Positions 51,992 through 61,181 of a stretch of DNA of 64,000 nt are shown here, in pieces. Source of the stretch: Telmatobacter sp. DSM 110680. Lineage in GTDB: Bacteria; Acidobacteriota; Terriglobia; Terriglobales; Acidobacteriaceae. The notes beneath the pieces are model-generated. The model had not been told where the DNA came from. It searched no databases and saw only the letters and a program-made list of their open reading frames with translations. The stretch is from contig NZ_CP121196.1 in the NCBI RefSeq assembly GCF_039994875.1, positions 1 through 64,000 on the forward strand, read 5' to 3'. Numbering within the stretch: the stretch's first letter is position 1; every line of letters begins with the position of its first letter. The translations under genes were made by a program, and so were the position numbers.

Positions 51992-54900
51992 ATGCGCTTG
52001 CCTGGGTTCTTTTTTACTTCTGTTGCTTCGGTCACCCATTTCAAATCCAATCGATCATCCAACCGGCCTTGCGGGTTTCTGCTTGCGATTCTGCTCTCCG
52101 TCACTCTGAGTGGCAACGCGGCAGGACAAGCGCAGGGAGCTCAGCCGAAGAATGTTGCGGGGCGGGATCTGATCGCGCGACCAATCGAAGATGGGCAGCG
52201 CACGGTATTGCGGGGCAACCGGCATCCGCTGGCAAGAGCTGAATTTGACCGCGGTATGGCGCCCGCTGGTCTACCGATGACGCGGATGCTGCTGGTTCTG
52301 AAGCGGAGTGATGAGCAGGAAAGTACGCTGAAAACGCTTCTCGCCGATCAGCAAGCAAAGGGATCAGCGCATTATCACCAATGGCTAACACCCGAAGAGT
52401 TTGGAAGGCAGTTTGGGCCGACAGATAACGACATTGAGAAGGTGACGGCGTGGCTGAATGCGCATGGATTCCAAGTGGCAGGAGTAAGCAAGGGACGAAC
52501 CGCAATTGAGTTCTCAGGCACAGCCGGGCAGGTGCAGGAAGCATTCAGGACTGCGATTCACAGCTACGTTGTGAAGGGGGAGCAGCGCTGGGCCAATGCC
52601 GAGGATCCTTCGATACCGACAGAGATGACGCCTGTGGTCAAAGGTGTACTGACGCTGCACAATTTTCCGCGACATTCGAACGCGGTAATTCACGGGCAGC
52701 CGGTGAAGCCGATGAATGGAGCGGCATCGCCCTACTTCACGTTCACTTCAGGCCAGCAGACGTTCTACGGTCTGGGGCCGACCGACTTTGCAACGATTTA
52801 TGATGTGCTGCCTCTCTGGAAAGCAGGGATTGATGGGTCCGGGCAGACAATTGCGATTGTGGGCGAAACCAATATCAACCTAAACGATGTGAATTCGTTC
52901 CGGAGTCTGTTTGGGCTTCCTGCGAATCCGCCGAAGATCATTTTGAATGGTTCCGATCCAGGGATTGTAGGCGACGAGCCTGAGGCTTTGCTGGATGTTT
53001 CGTGGTCTGGTGCAGTGGCAAAGAATGCCACGATCGACCTGGTAGTTTCTGCGAGTACTGAAACGTCGCTGGGCGTGGACCTGTCGGCGCTGTACATCGT
53101 TGACAACGACATAGCGCCCGTAATGAGCGAGAGCTACGGCGAGTGCGAGGCGACGCTAGGCAACGCGGGCAATGCCTTCTACAACTCCCTATGGCAGCAG
53201 GCTGCGGCTGAAGGCATCACTGTGATGGTATCGGCTGGAGATTCAGGGTCAGCAGTTTGCGACGACTTCAACAGTTCAAGTTTTGCGTCGCAAGGTCTGG
53301 CAGTGAGCGGATTTGCTTCAACACCTTACAACGTGGCCGTGGGCGGAACGGATTTCGACCAGTCGGCAGCGAATGCCGCTACGTATTGGAACGCGACGAA
53401 TGATCCGACGACGGCCTCTTCCGCGAAGTCGTATATTCCGGAGACAACTTGGAACCAGTCATGCGCGGCTCAGGGATTAGATGGCTGCGGGCCGGGTGCG
53501 ACCAATCTCAACATTGTTGCGGGAAGTGGTGGGCCAAGTAACTGCGCGAGCGCGGATAGCAATTCCAAGTGCATTGGAGGCTATGCGAAGCCTTCGTGGC
53601 AGACGGGCAATGGCGTGCCGCAGGATGGCGTGCGCGACTTGCCGGATGTGTCGTTATTTGCGAGCGCCGGATCGAACGGCAGCTTTTACATTATTTGCGA
53701 AGCGGACTTCACGCCGTTCGGACCGATACCGGGATTCAACATCCCGTGCAACCTTACGAATCTGAGCTTTGTTGGCTTGGGCGGGACTTCGGGATCTTCT
53801 CCAGCGTTTGCGGGCATGATGGCGCTGGTGAACCAGAAGATGGCGATGCAGGGGCTAAGTGCGCGGCAAGGCAATGCGAACTATGTTCTTTACAGTCTTG
53901 CGGCGCAAGGCGGCGCGAGTTGCGACTCTTCGAAAGGGACTGCGGGCGGAAGCGCGTGTATCTTCCACGATGTAACCAAAGGGAACAATGCGGTCCCCTG
54001 CGCGATGAACACACCGAATTGTGGACAGACAAACCTTGGTGGATTTGGTGTGCTGGTGGATCCAAATAACTCCGCCAACCCTGCCTGGACTACGACGGCG
54101 GGATATGACCTGGCAACCGGGCTCGGCACTATAGACGCGTTCAACCTGGTGAATGCGTGGGGTTCTGTCGCGATGACGCAGACCACGACGACACTGACGA
54201 ATGTTTCTCCGGCGAGTTTGACGCATGGTCAGGCAGTGAACGTGAGTGCCACCGTGGCTGCGAAAAGCGGCTCGGGAATTCCGACGGGGCGCGTGACAGT
54301 GATAGCCTCGCCGGCGGGACAGAACCTGAGCATCGATGATTTTGCGATCGTCAACGGTGTAGCGAGCGGCACGACTTCGCTGCTGCCGGGTGGCACGTAT
54401 AACGTGGTAGCGCACTATGGGGGCGACGGAAATTTCGCCGCGAGCGACTCTGCACCGCTACAAGTGACGGTAACGAAAGAGAACAGCCAGACCAAGACAA
54501 GCCTTGCGTGGTACGACTTCACAAACGGCGTTTTCACATCGACGACTACAGTGCCATATGGATCTATCGTCTTCCTGCGCGGAGATGTGACTGGGACAGC
54601 CGGGACAAGTTGCGCACCAAATCCGAAGGAGACGGAGGCTGCTTGTCCAACGGGAAGCATGAATTTCACCAGCGGCGGCAAGCCTGTGGACGCCGGAACC
54701 TATGCGTTGAATTCGCTGGGGTATGCGGAGGATCAACGAATTGCGCTCGATCTGAATGCGGTGGGCAGTTATTCTCTGCAGGCGCAATACGGTGGAGACG
54801 CGAGTTACAACGCCAGCCAGGCTTCATTGAATGCTGTGGTGACGCAGGCGCCGACATATATCTACTACCTTGAGATTCAGGGCCTTTCTCCCACGATTAA

Positions 54901-55735
54901 CGCGAACGGCGAGACGTATGTTGCGTACTCTGGGCAGAAGTTTGATGCGATTGCTGTTGCGTATAGCCAGAGCATCCTGGGAGCTCCGACAGGGACGATC
55001 TCGATTCTCGAAAATGGCAATGCAGCTTCGGGAACTTTGACGTCGTATCAACTGAACGGCAGTTACACCGGAGGTTTCGCAGGGGTGGGTCTCGCTTATC
55101 TTGAGGGCGACCTCACAACGAGTATCGACACACCGGGGAGTTACAACTTTACGGCGACGTATGCCGGTGATGGAAATTATCTCGGCTCACAGAGTCCGTT
55201 TCCGGTGAACGTGACGATTGTGGATACGACATTCAATATCAGCGGAACGATTGCAAATGTGAACGTGAAGGCGGGAAGCACCGCAACGACGACAGTGAGC
55301 TTCGCGGGTGTGGATAACTTCGCCGGGCAAATCCAAGTGACCTGCAAGCTACCAACAGCAATGGCGGAGGCCACCTGCACCGCAACACAGGCAGCGCTGG
55401 GAAATACCACGACTGCAACTTCAACCGTGACGATTACGACGACGGCGGCGCACAAGTTAGCCGCGAATCACGCTCAGCGTGTGGGTGGTATGGCTGTGGC
55501 ACTCGCCGGGGGGATCTTGCTGTTTGCATTCGGCGGAAGGCGACGTGGAATTCTGCTGCCTCTAGTACTGGTTATGTGTGCCGGGACGTTTGTGGGCTGC
55601 GGGGGTAGCGGCAGCAGCAGCGGAGGAGGCGGCTCGACTGACCTCGGAACCGTGGCGGGCTCTTATACGGTGAGTGTGTCGGCGACGTCGATGAATATCA
55701 CGCGGACGGGGACGTTTACCGTGACCGTGCAGTAG
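51992..55735 (+). CDS. pro-kumamolisin-type S53 serine-carboxyl protease with Ig-like repeats and C-terminal anchor
   Basis: 1247 residues from ATG 51992 (AGGAG upstream). The N-terminal export signal spans about 25-50, followed by the pro-domain (about 65-200, YHQWLTPEEFGRQFGPT). The S53 catalytic region covers about 250-710: EPEALLDVSWSGAVA holds the acidic residues and GTSGSSPAFAGMMALVNQ the serine. Three to four Ig-like or Big domains follow (about 730-1130). The C-terminus has a hydrophobic segment (about 1168-1200) and a Cys-Gly-Ser-rich tail. Such acid proteases with this layout are frequent in Acidobacteriota. It is secreted and probably surface-anchored. Confidence 0.93.
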   Translation: MRLPGFFFTSVASVTHFKSNRSSNRPCGFLLAILLSVTLSGNAAGQAQGAQPKNVAGRDLIARPIEDGQRTVLRGNRHPLARAEFDRGMAPAGLPMTRMLLVLKRSDEQESTLKTLLADQQAKGSAHYHQWLTPEEFGRQFGPTDNDIEKVTAWLNAHGFQVAGVSKGRTAIEFSGTAGQVQEAFRTAIHSYVVKGEQRWANAEDPSIPTEMTPVVKGVLTLHNFPRHSNAVIHGQPVKPMNGAASPYFTFTSGQQTFYGLGPTDFATIYDVLPLWKAGIDGSGQTIAIVGETNINLNDVNSFRSLFGLPANPPKIILNGSDPGIVGDEPEALLDVSWSGAVAKNATIDLVVSASTETSLGVDLSALYIVDNDIAPVMSESYGECEATLGNAGNAFYNSLWQQAAAEGITVMVSAGDSGSAVCDDFNSSSFASQGLAVSGFASTPYNVAVGGTDFDQSAANAATYWNATNDPTTASSAKSYIPETTWNQSCAAQGLDGCGPGATNLNIVAGSGGPSNCASADSNSKCIGGYAKPSWQTGNGVPQDGVRDLPDVSLFASAGSNGSFYIICEADFTPFGPIPGFNIPCNLTNLSFVGLGGTSGSSPAFAGMMALVNQKMAMQGLSARQGNANYVLYSLAAQGGASCDSSKGTAGGSACIFHDVTKGNNAVPCAMNTPNCGQTNLGGFGVLVDPNNSANPAWTTTAGYDLATGLGTIDAFNLVNAWGSVAMTQTTTTLTNVSPASLTHGQAVNVSATVAAKSGSGIPTGRVTVIASPAGQNLSIDDFAIVNGVASGTTSLLPGGTYNVVAHYGGDGNFAASDSAPLQVTVTKENSQTKTSLAWYDFTNGVFTSTTTVPYGSIVFLRGDVTGTAGTSCAPNPKETEAACPTGSMNFTSGGKPVDAGTYALNSLGYAEDQRIALDLNAVGSYSLQAQYGGDASYNASQASLNAVVTQAPTYIYYLEIQGLSPTINANGETYVAYSGQKFDAIAVAYSQSILGAPTGTISILENGNAASGTLTSYQLNGSYTGGFAGVGLAYLEGDLTTSIDTPGSYNFTATYAGDGNYLGSQSPFPVNVTIVDTTFNISGTIANVNVKAGSTATTTVSFAGVDNFAGQIQVTCKLPTAMAEATCTATQAALGNTTTATSTVTITTTAAHKLAANHAQRVGGMAVALAGGILLFAFGGRRRGILLPLVLVMCAGTFVGCGGSGSSSGGGGSTDLGTVAGSYTVSVSATSMNITRTGTFTVTVQ

Positions 55736-55802
55736 GGGAAGAGGCTGATTGTTCGCTCACCACACCCGAACTCGCAAGGGATCGCGCGGACTGTGAGGTC
55801 TG

Positions 55803-55906
55803 AGCTTTTCCACCCATGCGATAAGAGCTTCGCATGGATGGGGTTCATGCAGATTGATGCTGGGTTAAGCAGGTCCTTCAGCTCACTGCGTTCGCTCAGG
55901 CTGACA
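55803..55906 (+). repeat. family B variant followed by degenerate family A
   Basis: CCACCCATGCGATAAGAGCT then TCGCATGGATGGGG (B), followed by AAGCAGGTCCTTCA and TTCGCTCAGGCTGACA (A). They lie between the S53 protease and the convergent HNH gene. Confidence 0.7.
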
Positions 55907-55925
55907 TGTCAACTCTTACTGAATG

Positions 55926-56549
55926 CTAATAGAAAAGATATTTGCGCCAGCGGTCGTCGCCGCGTCCTAGCATGCGCATGATCTGGCGGCTCGTATGGAG
56001 CGAGAAGGGGCGCGGCTCGCGAAGGAGAACCATGTCGTCGATTTCGACGAGCATGCGGTTGCCTTTGCGGCGATTGCATGCGTGGCAGCACGCGACCAGG
56101 TTTTCCCAGGTGGAGTTGCCGCCGCGTGAACGCGGGATTACGTGATCGAGGGTGAGTTCGCCGGAAGGAAGCACAACTCCGCAGTACTGACACTGGTTGC
56201 GATCGCGCAGCAGGATATTTTTGCGCGAGAGGGCGCGGGTTTGATGAGGGATGCGGCGGTATTCAAGCAGCCGAATCACGGACGGCATCGCGACGAAGCT
56301 GCGCTGGGCATGCAGCGTGAGGCCGTGCTCTTCTTCAGTGCGCGCAATGCCCTTGAGTACGAGCACGAGTGCGCGACGCGCTCCACAGATGTTGATGGGT
56401 TCGTAGGATGCGTTGAGCACGAGAACCGGCATCTGCAGAATATGGTTGGCGTGCATGGCGACATGAGTGCCTGACTCAGCAGCATGAGCGGCAGCGCGGG
56501 CAGCGGATTTTTGCTTGCGTGCATGAATCATGGCTTTTCCCAGCGACAT
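55926..56549 (-). CDS. HNH endonuclease family protein
   Basis: 207 residues. The HNH motif spans about 122-168: [10 protein letters not shown], the central [13 protein letters not shown] and [16 protein letters not shown] with the paired Cys zinc ligands. The N-terminal 45 residues are basic and Ala-rich. Such proteins are DNA nucleases of unknown biological role, often stand-alone. ATG 56549 has GAGGGG upstream. It lies 14 bp after the comF-like gene and is likely co-transcribed with it. Confidence 0.9.
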   Translation of the reverse strand: MSLGKAMIHARKQKSAARAAAHAAESGTHVAMHANHILQMPVLVLNASYEPINICGARRALVLVLKGIARTEEEHGLTLHAQRSFVAMPSVIRLLEYRRIPHQTRALSRKNILLRDRNQCQYCGVVLPSGELTLDHVIPRSRGGNSTWENLVACCHACNRRKGNRMLVEIDDMVLLREPRPFSLHTSRQIMRMLGRGDDRWRKYLFY

Positions 56550-56562
56550 CCGATTCCCCTCG

Positions 56563-57528
56563 TTAAAAAGGTTGATGTGTCGATGATGGCGAATGCATGC
56601 TTGCTAACGGTTGAACAGCGGCCGGCTCGATGCCGGGTTGAGCGCGGTCTGCGAAGGACTGTGCTTGGTTAAAGTGGATGCGACGCGCACGGGCGAGAGT
56701 TGCGACGTAGACGGAAGCGGCTCCCGCTCTGATTAGTGACTGGGCGGCGGCGCGGGCGGTAGCACCGGTGGTAAGAATGTCGTCCACGAGCAAAATGTGA
56801 CGGTCTTTGACAGCGGATCGATTGGAGACATTGAAAGCTCCGCGGACGTTGACGCGGCGCTGATGGGGTGTGAGTCCTGCCTGGCTTTCGGTGGAGCGGA
56901 GGCGCATAAGCGCGGCGGGCGCTAACTTGAGTCGCCACGCGGGATGCGTTTTGTGGAGTTCGAGAATCGCGTATCGCGCGAGGGCGCGGGCCTGGTTGAA
57001 GCCGCGTTGTCTGCGTTTGCTGCGATGCAGGGGAACGGGCACAACGAGCAGTTCCGCAGGAGCTTCGAGAGCGAGTTGCGCAATAGCGGATGCGAGCATT
57101 GCGCCAAGCCGCTGTGCAGCGGGGTGGACGCGATCGTACTTGAGCGCGTGGATGGCGGCGCGCAGGGGACCATCATATGTCCCGAAAGAGACGGCACGCA
57201 CGAAGGGAGGAGGCGCGAGGCTGCAGGCCCGGCAGAGGCATAAGGAGGGGATATTTTGAGTCGAAGGATGGTCGAGCGAGTCACCGCAGAGATGGCAAAC
57301 TTCACCGCGATGAGCTGAGATTTCGCTCCAGCAGGCCTTACAGATTGGAACGGACGAGAGTTGCGGCAGCGGGGAGCCGCAAAGAGTGCAGGAGGCGGGA
57401 AGGAGAACGGAACTAATGGCGTCCAGAGGACTTCGGAGTACGCGCGCAACGGCGCGCCAGCGGGATGTCTCCGAGAGTGAACCGTCGATCGTCAGCGAAC
57501 CGTAGTTCCTGCTGAAGACGCACCTCAC
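56563..57528 (-). CDS. ComF family phosphoribosyltransferase-like protein
   Basis: Up to 321 residues. Four Cys pairs form a zinc finger at about 47-100 ([28 protein letters not shown]). The PRTase core follows with [11 protein letters not shown] at about 175 and the PRPP loop [16 protein letters not shown] at about 245. ComF proteins assist DNA uptake or repair in some bacteria, and their ligand is unclear. The GTG 57528 start gives a 40-residue leader before the zinc finger; a later start is possible. It is the first gene of a unit with the HNH nuclease. Confidence 0.88.
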   Translation of the reverse strand: MRCVFSRNYGSLTIDGSLSETSRWRAVARVLRSPLDAISSVLLPASCTLCGSPLPQLSSVPICKACWSEISAHRGEVCHLCGDSLDHPSTQNIPSLCLCRACSLAPPPFVRAVSFGTYDGPLRAAIHALKYDRVHPAAQRLGAMLASAIAQLALEAPAELLVVPVPLHRSKRRQRGFNQARALARYAILELHKTHPAWRLKLAPAALMRLRSTESQAGLTPHQRRVNVRGAFNVSNRSAVKDRHILLVDDILTTGATARAAAQSLIRAGAASVYVATLARARRIHFNQAQSFADRAQPGIEPAAVQPLASMHSPSSTHQPF

Positions 57529-57683
57529 CAGGGCCAGCGCGGCTTTGTAGGGGAACCGCCGCTTCGGCGTTACCTATATCTATAGCTTTTATGGAGAGGA
57601 TTAGCAAGTCGGGTGCCAGAATTGACACCTGTGAAGCGGCGGGTTTCCTCAACGCTGCATCGTGACGGGAGATAGGGGACAGA

Positions 57684-57720
57684 AAGCCCCATGTCTCAGA
57701 TGCGAGACATGGGGCATACA
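57684..57720 (+). repeat. family B/C hairpin repeat (CATGTCTC variant)
   Basis: CCCCATGTCTCAGATGCGAG then ACATGGGGCA. It lies in the gap between comF and the CsbD gene, which otherwise holds no visible gene. Confidence 0.8.
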
Positions 57721-57745
57721 GAGTTAATCGGAGATTGCTTTGCGA

Positions 57746-57985
57746 CTACTCGCGATCGCGGACGGATTCCTTATCGAGGTTGTTGTCGATCTCGGTGTCA
57801 CGTGTGGTTGACGCGGACTTGTTGAAGGCGTCTTTAATGTTGCCGACTACTTTTTCGGCTTTGCCCTTTACTTGCTGAGCTGCACCTTCTGCCTGGGTTT
57901 TGCTGTCGCCGGTCCACTCACCAACTTGACGCTTGGCGCGACCTGCTGCATCGTCGATTGTGCCTTTAATGTCGTCGCTATTCAT
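57746..57985 (-). CDS. CsbD-like stress protein
   Basis: 79 residues from ATG 57985 with GGAGGT upstream. The pattern DIKGTIDDAAGRAKRQVGEW, then KTQAEGAAQQVKGKAEKVVG is typical of CsbD, a small hydrophilic protein linked to general stress and cell-envelope survival. It is the second of three small stress-type genes in this stretch. Confidence 0.9.
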   Translation of the reverse strand: MNSDDIKGTIDDAAGRAKRQVGEWTGDSKTQAEGAAQQVKGKAEKVVGNIKDAFNKSASTTRDTEIDNNLDKESVRDRE

Positions 57986-58081
57986 ATATCCACCTCCGTG
58001 GGTTCTTTCGAAAACATGTTGTCGCAAAAAACGCGCACTTGCGTGCGCGCTTCTTGAAGATCGTTGGGGCGCGGGGATGCG

Positions 58082-58234
58082 CTACAGCGCGGCTCTACGT
58101 CCAGATATCAGTTGGATAACGAGAACTACCAGTGCGAGCACCAGCAGAATGTGGATGAATCCACCCATGGTGTAGCTGCTGACGAGACCCAGCAACCACA
58201 GGACCAGGAGGACTACAAAGATTGTCCAAAGCAT
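58082..58234 (-). CDS. lmo0937-family small membrane protein
   Basis: 50 residues, too short for most ORF callers. MLWTIFVVLLVLWLLGLVSS then YTMGGFIHILLVLALVVLVI gives two hydrophobic segments and a basic tail SGRRAAL. The ribosome site GGGAGG is ideal. This matches the lmo0937 family of unknown function, common in stress and biofilm contexts. Confidence 0.85.
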   Translation of the reverse strand: MLWTIFVVLLVLWLLGLVSSYTMGGFIHILLVLALVVLVIQLISGRRAAL

Positions 58235-58618
58235 TTTAACCTCCCGAAAATTCTAGATATATCAACAACACAAGCTTGGACGCCGTGCTGAATCCTGCAG
58301 GTTGTTCGGAGAAACGCAGAAACTTCACATAGTTTGGAGGTTCGGCCGAAATACAAATGTAATCAGTAGGTATGTGCGGCCTTTCCTTTGAACGGATGTA
58401 CATAGTTCGAGTCCGCAAGGAAAACGGTACAGCGCTCCACGCTCCACATGCATCACAAGCAACAGGTTCAGTGCGCCGAGCAGGGTCGGAGTGCGAACTT
58501 CTCACGACAACAGATTTCTCTATTAGAGCGTTTCTCTCTCTTAGGGTGCGTCCAGCGTCGAGAGTATTTGAAGACATACACGTTGCATACATTAACTGAC
58601 TGAGCAAGGAGAGAGACT
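58235..58618. other. 384-bp intergenic region, no confident gene
   Basis: It lies between the lmo0937-like gene (minus) and the DUF3309-like gene (plus). One frame of about 120 codons on the minus strand is Arg/Ser/Pro-rich and lacks a ribosome site; I do not call it. Confidence 0.5.
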
Positions 58619-58768
58619 ATGTTGCTGATTATTATTCTGGTGATCCTGATTTTTGGGTTTGGTTATGGTGGTTACCGCGCAGGTCCGGGAATCGGCTACT
58701 ACGGCGGGGGCGGACTCAGCTTGATTTTGACGATCGTGCTGATCCTTTTACTTTTGAAGGTCTTTTAA
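58619..58768 (+). CDS. DUF3309-like small membrane protein
   Basis: 49 residues, two hydrophobic stretches (MLLIIILVILIFGFGYGG and LILTIVLILLLLKVF) joined by a Gly/Tyr-rich loop (RAGPGIGYYGGGG). ATG 58619 has AAGGAG upstream. The DUF3309 family has no known function. Confidence 0.85.
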   Translation: MLLIIILVILIFGFGYGGYRAGPGIGYYGGGGLSLILTIVLILLLLKVF

Positions 58769-58865
58769 TTTTGCGTTGAAGGGCAGTGCAGACTGTCCCG
58801 ACACGCTGACTTCGATACTCGATTGGCACGCCCTTGATGCGGTACACTTCAACCGTTGAGGGGGC

Positions 58866-60782
58866 GTGTCTTTGCGAGTTCGCGATCTGCTCTGTTTTGT
58901 ATTGTTCTTACTGGTTGCGAGCTTTGAAGGCAGTTCCCAAGCCCCTGTAAATCCTCAAGCAAATCCTCCACAGCAAACCCCACCGCCGAAGCCGGGAATG
59001 AGCAGCGGCATTGCGGCCGGCGTGCAGGCTGCGCCGCAGTACGACGCGGAAAAGCGGCCGATCACGGCGGGTGGATTCGTCGACCAGGACAAGGGCACAG
59101 TGGTGTTTGAGGACGACACCAAGGCAGCGGGCCTGTCGGGTTGGATTCACAAGATGGGCGTGCCTAACAAGCAGTTCATCGTGGAGACGAATGGCTCGGG
59201 CGTCTGCCTGATTGATTACAACAATGATGGCTGGCTGGATATTTACCTGGTCAACGGCTCAACGTTTGACGCGCTTGACGGCAAAGAGCCCACGCCTCAT
59301 GCTGCCCTGTTCCGCAACAACCACGACGGAACGTTCACGGATGTATCGAAGGAAGCCGGCGTTCAGAATGACCGCTGGGGCTATGGGTGCTCGGTTGCCG
59401 ATTACGACAATGATGGCTGGCCTGATCTCTATGTAGGCAATTACGGACCGAACCGGCTTTACCACAACAATCATGATGGCACCTTCACCGATAAAGCGGT
59501 GGAGGCCAAAGTTGATTTGGGCAACTGGTCACCGGGATCGACGTGGGGGGACTATGACGGCGACGGTAAGCTCGATCTCTACGTGACGGGTTATGTTCAC
59601 TTTGACCGGAACAATCTGCCGATTGCGGGGACGAAAGCGGTGAACTATGCCTCGTGTCTGTATCGCGGTGTGAGCGTGAATTGTGGGCCGCGCGGGTTGC
59701 CGGGCGAGCCGGACCACCTTTTCCATAACGAGGGGAACGGGAAGTTCACAGATGTCACAGTGAAAGCGGGCGTTGAAGACAAGGACAAATACTACGGCTT
59801 TGCCACGATTTTTGTAGACGTCAATAATGACGGTAAGCCGGACCTGGTGGTGGGGAACGACTCGGAACCCAACTTCCTTTACATCAATAAAGGAGACGGA
59901 ACGTTTGACGATCAGAGTTACGTGTCGGGATTTGCGCTGAATAAAGATGGGCGCGAGATTGCGTCAATGGGCATTGCAGCGGGCGACTACGAAAACAGCG
60001 GACTGATCAGTTTCTTCGTTACAGATTTTGGCGACGACTACAAGGTGCTGTACCACAATGACGGCGACGCGAGCTTTACGGATGTGAGCTACAAAGCAGG
60101 GATAGCACAGACGACAATTCCATTTGTGGGGTGGGGCGACGGGTTTCTAGATTTCGACAATGATGGCTGGCTGGATTTGTTCGAAACCAACGGTCATGTC
60201 TATCCGGAAGTAGACCAGCATGACTGGGGAACGACGTTCAAGGAGCGGCCGCTGCTGTTTCATAACATTCCGGACGGAACGGGTAAGGGACGGAAATTCG
60301 AGTATGTTCCACCGGTGAAAGGATCGGGGCTGGCAGTGGTGGTTCCGGGGCGCGGCGCGGCGTTTGGCGATCTTTTCAATGACGGGAAGATCGATGTGGT
60401 GATTAATCCCGTGGACGGCCCACCGGTGCTGCTGAAGAACGTGAATCCCGATAAGCATCACTGGGTGGAGATGGGGTTGGTAGGGGGACCGAAGAGTCCG
60501 CGGGATGCGACCTGCGCGACCGTTTATTTACAGGCGAATGGAATGCGGATGCGGCAGGATGTGTTGTCGAGTGGGAGCTACATTTCCTCGAACGACCGCC
60601 GACTGCACTTCGGGCTGGGTGACGCGACCGATGCGGGGACTGCGGAGATTCACTGGCCTTCCGGCGCGAAGGAGACGGTCAAGATTCCGGCTGTGGATCG
60701 GATTTATACGATCGAAGAGGGCAAGGGGATCACGGGCGCGCTGTGCGGTGGGAAGGCGTGCGCGGACGCGAAGGCCAAGTAG
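58866..60782 (+). CDS. ASPIC/UnbV protein with VCBS/FG-GAP repeats (CRTAC1-like), exported
   Basis: 638 residues from GTG 58866 (GAGGGG upstream). The signal peptide covers about 1-25. Several FG-GAP/VCBS motifs with Ca-binding-like DxDxDG loops follow (LIDYNNDGWLDIYL, VADYDNDGWPDLYV, WGDYDGDGKLDLYV, FVDVNNDGKPDLVV, FLDFDNDGWLDLFE), giving a beta-propeller. The C-terminal ASPIC/UnbV domain spans about 535-620 (GSYISSNDRRLHFGLGDA, IHWPSGAKE). Such extracellular proteins are frequent in Acidobacteriota and Planctomycetota. Function unknown, perhaps adhesion or binding. Confidence 0.92.
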   Translation: MSLRVRDLLCFVLFLLVASFEGSSQAPVNPQANPPQQTPPPKPGMSSGIAAGVQAAPQYDAEKRPITAGGFVDQDKGTVVFEDDTKAAGLSGWIHKMGVPNKQFIVETNGSGVCLIDYNNDGWLDIYLVNGSTFDALDGKEPTPHAALFRNNHDGTFTDVSKEAGVQNDRWGYGCSVADYDNDGWPDLYVGNYGPNRLYHNNHDGTFTDKAVEAKVDLGNWSPGSTWGDYDGDGKLDLYVTGYVHFDRNNLPIAGTKAVNYASCLYRGVSVNCGPRGLPGEPDHLFHNEGNGKFTDVTVKAGVEDKDKYYGFATIFVDVNNDGKPDLVVGNDSEPNFLYINKGDGTFDDQSYVSGFALNKDGREIASMGIAAGDYENSGLISFFVTDFGDDYKVLYHNDGDASFTDVSYKAGIAQTTIPFVGWGDGFLDFDNDGWLDLFETNGHVYPEVDQHDWGTTFKERPLLFHNIPDGTGKGRKFEYVPPVKGSGLAVVVPGRGAAFGDLFNDGKIDVVINPVDGPPVLLKNVNPDKHHWVEMGLVGGPKSPRDATCATVYLQANGMRMRQDVLSSGSYISSNDRRLHFGLGDATDAGTAEIHWPSGAKETVKIPAVDRIYTIEEGKGITGALCGGKACADAKAK

Positions 60783-60842
60783 AGACGTCGAATGCATGAG
60801 ATCGGGAGTCGGTCTTCGGTGGCGCGGTCGGAAAAAATAAAA

Positions 60843-60918
60843 AACAGATCCTTCGCTCCGCTTACCTCTTGAACACTCTGTGTTCAAGGGGCTCCAAGCC
60901 GGTCCGCTCAGGATGACA
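60843..60918 (+). repeat. family A hairpin repeat (full length)
   Basis: AACAGATCCTTCGCTCCGC, TTACC, stem TTGAACAC / GTGTTCAA, GGGGCTCC, then CAGGATGACAC. The stem differs from the other copies on both arms. Confidence 0.85.
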
Positions 60919-60970
60919 CTGCCTGGTGAGTGACGGCATCAGGGTTCTGGATGAGGCTGGCGATTGGTTG

Positions 60971-61005
60971 CGATAAAGCTTCGCATGGATGGGGCACCCT
61001 CGTTC
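60971..61005 (+). repeat. family B variant hairpin repeat
   Basis: CGATAAAGCTTCGCATGGAT then GGGGCACCC, close to the copy at 55803. The rest of 60783-61181 shows no gene. Confidence 0.65.
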
Positions 61006-61181
61006 ATGCAGATTGATGCTGGTGGTAGGCAGGTGCGATGACGTCGCTGGGAGAGACGGCATCGCCGGGTGGATTCCGCCGCTTGCCATTGAATCCACCC
61101 GGCGCGCGCCCGGTTGGTGCCGGTTATCCCGGTGTTGTTTAGGACCCAATATCCGTGGATACCGGTGGCCGGTGATCCTGG

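Noticed and set aside
58236..58607. 123-codon minus-strand frame between small stress genes
   Set aside because: Unusual composition, no ribosome site and no known family.
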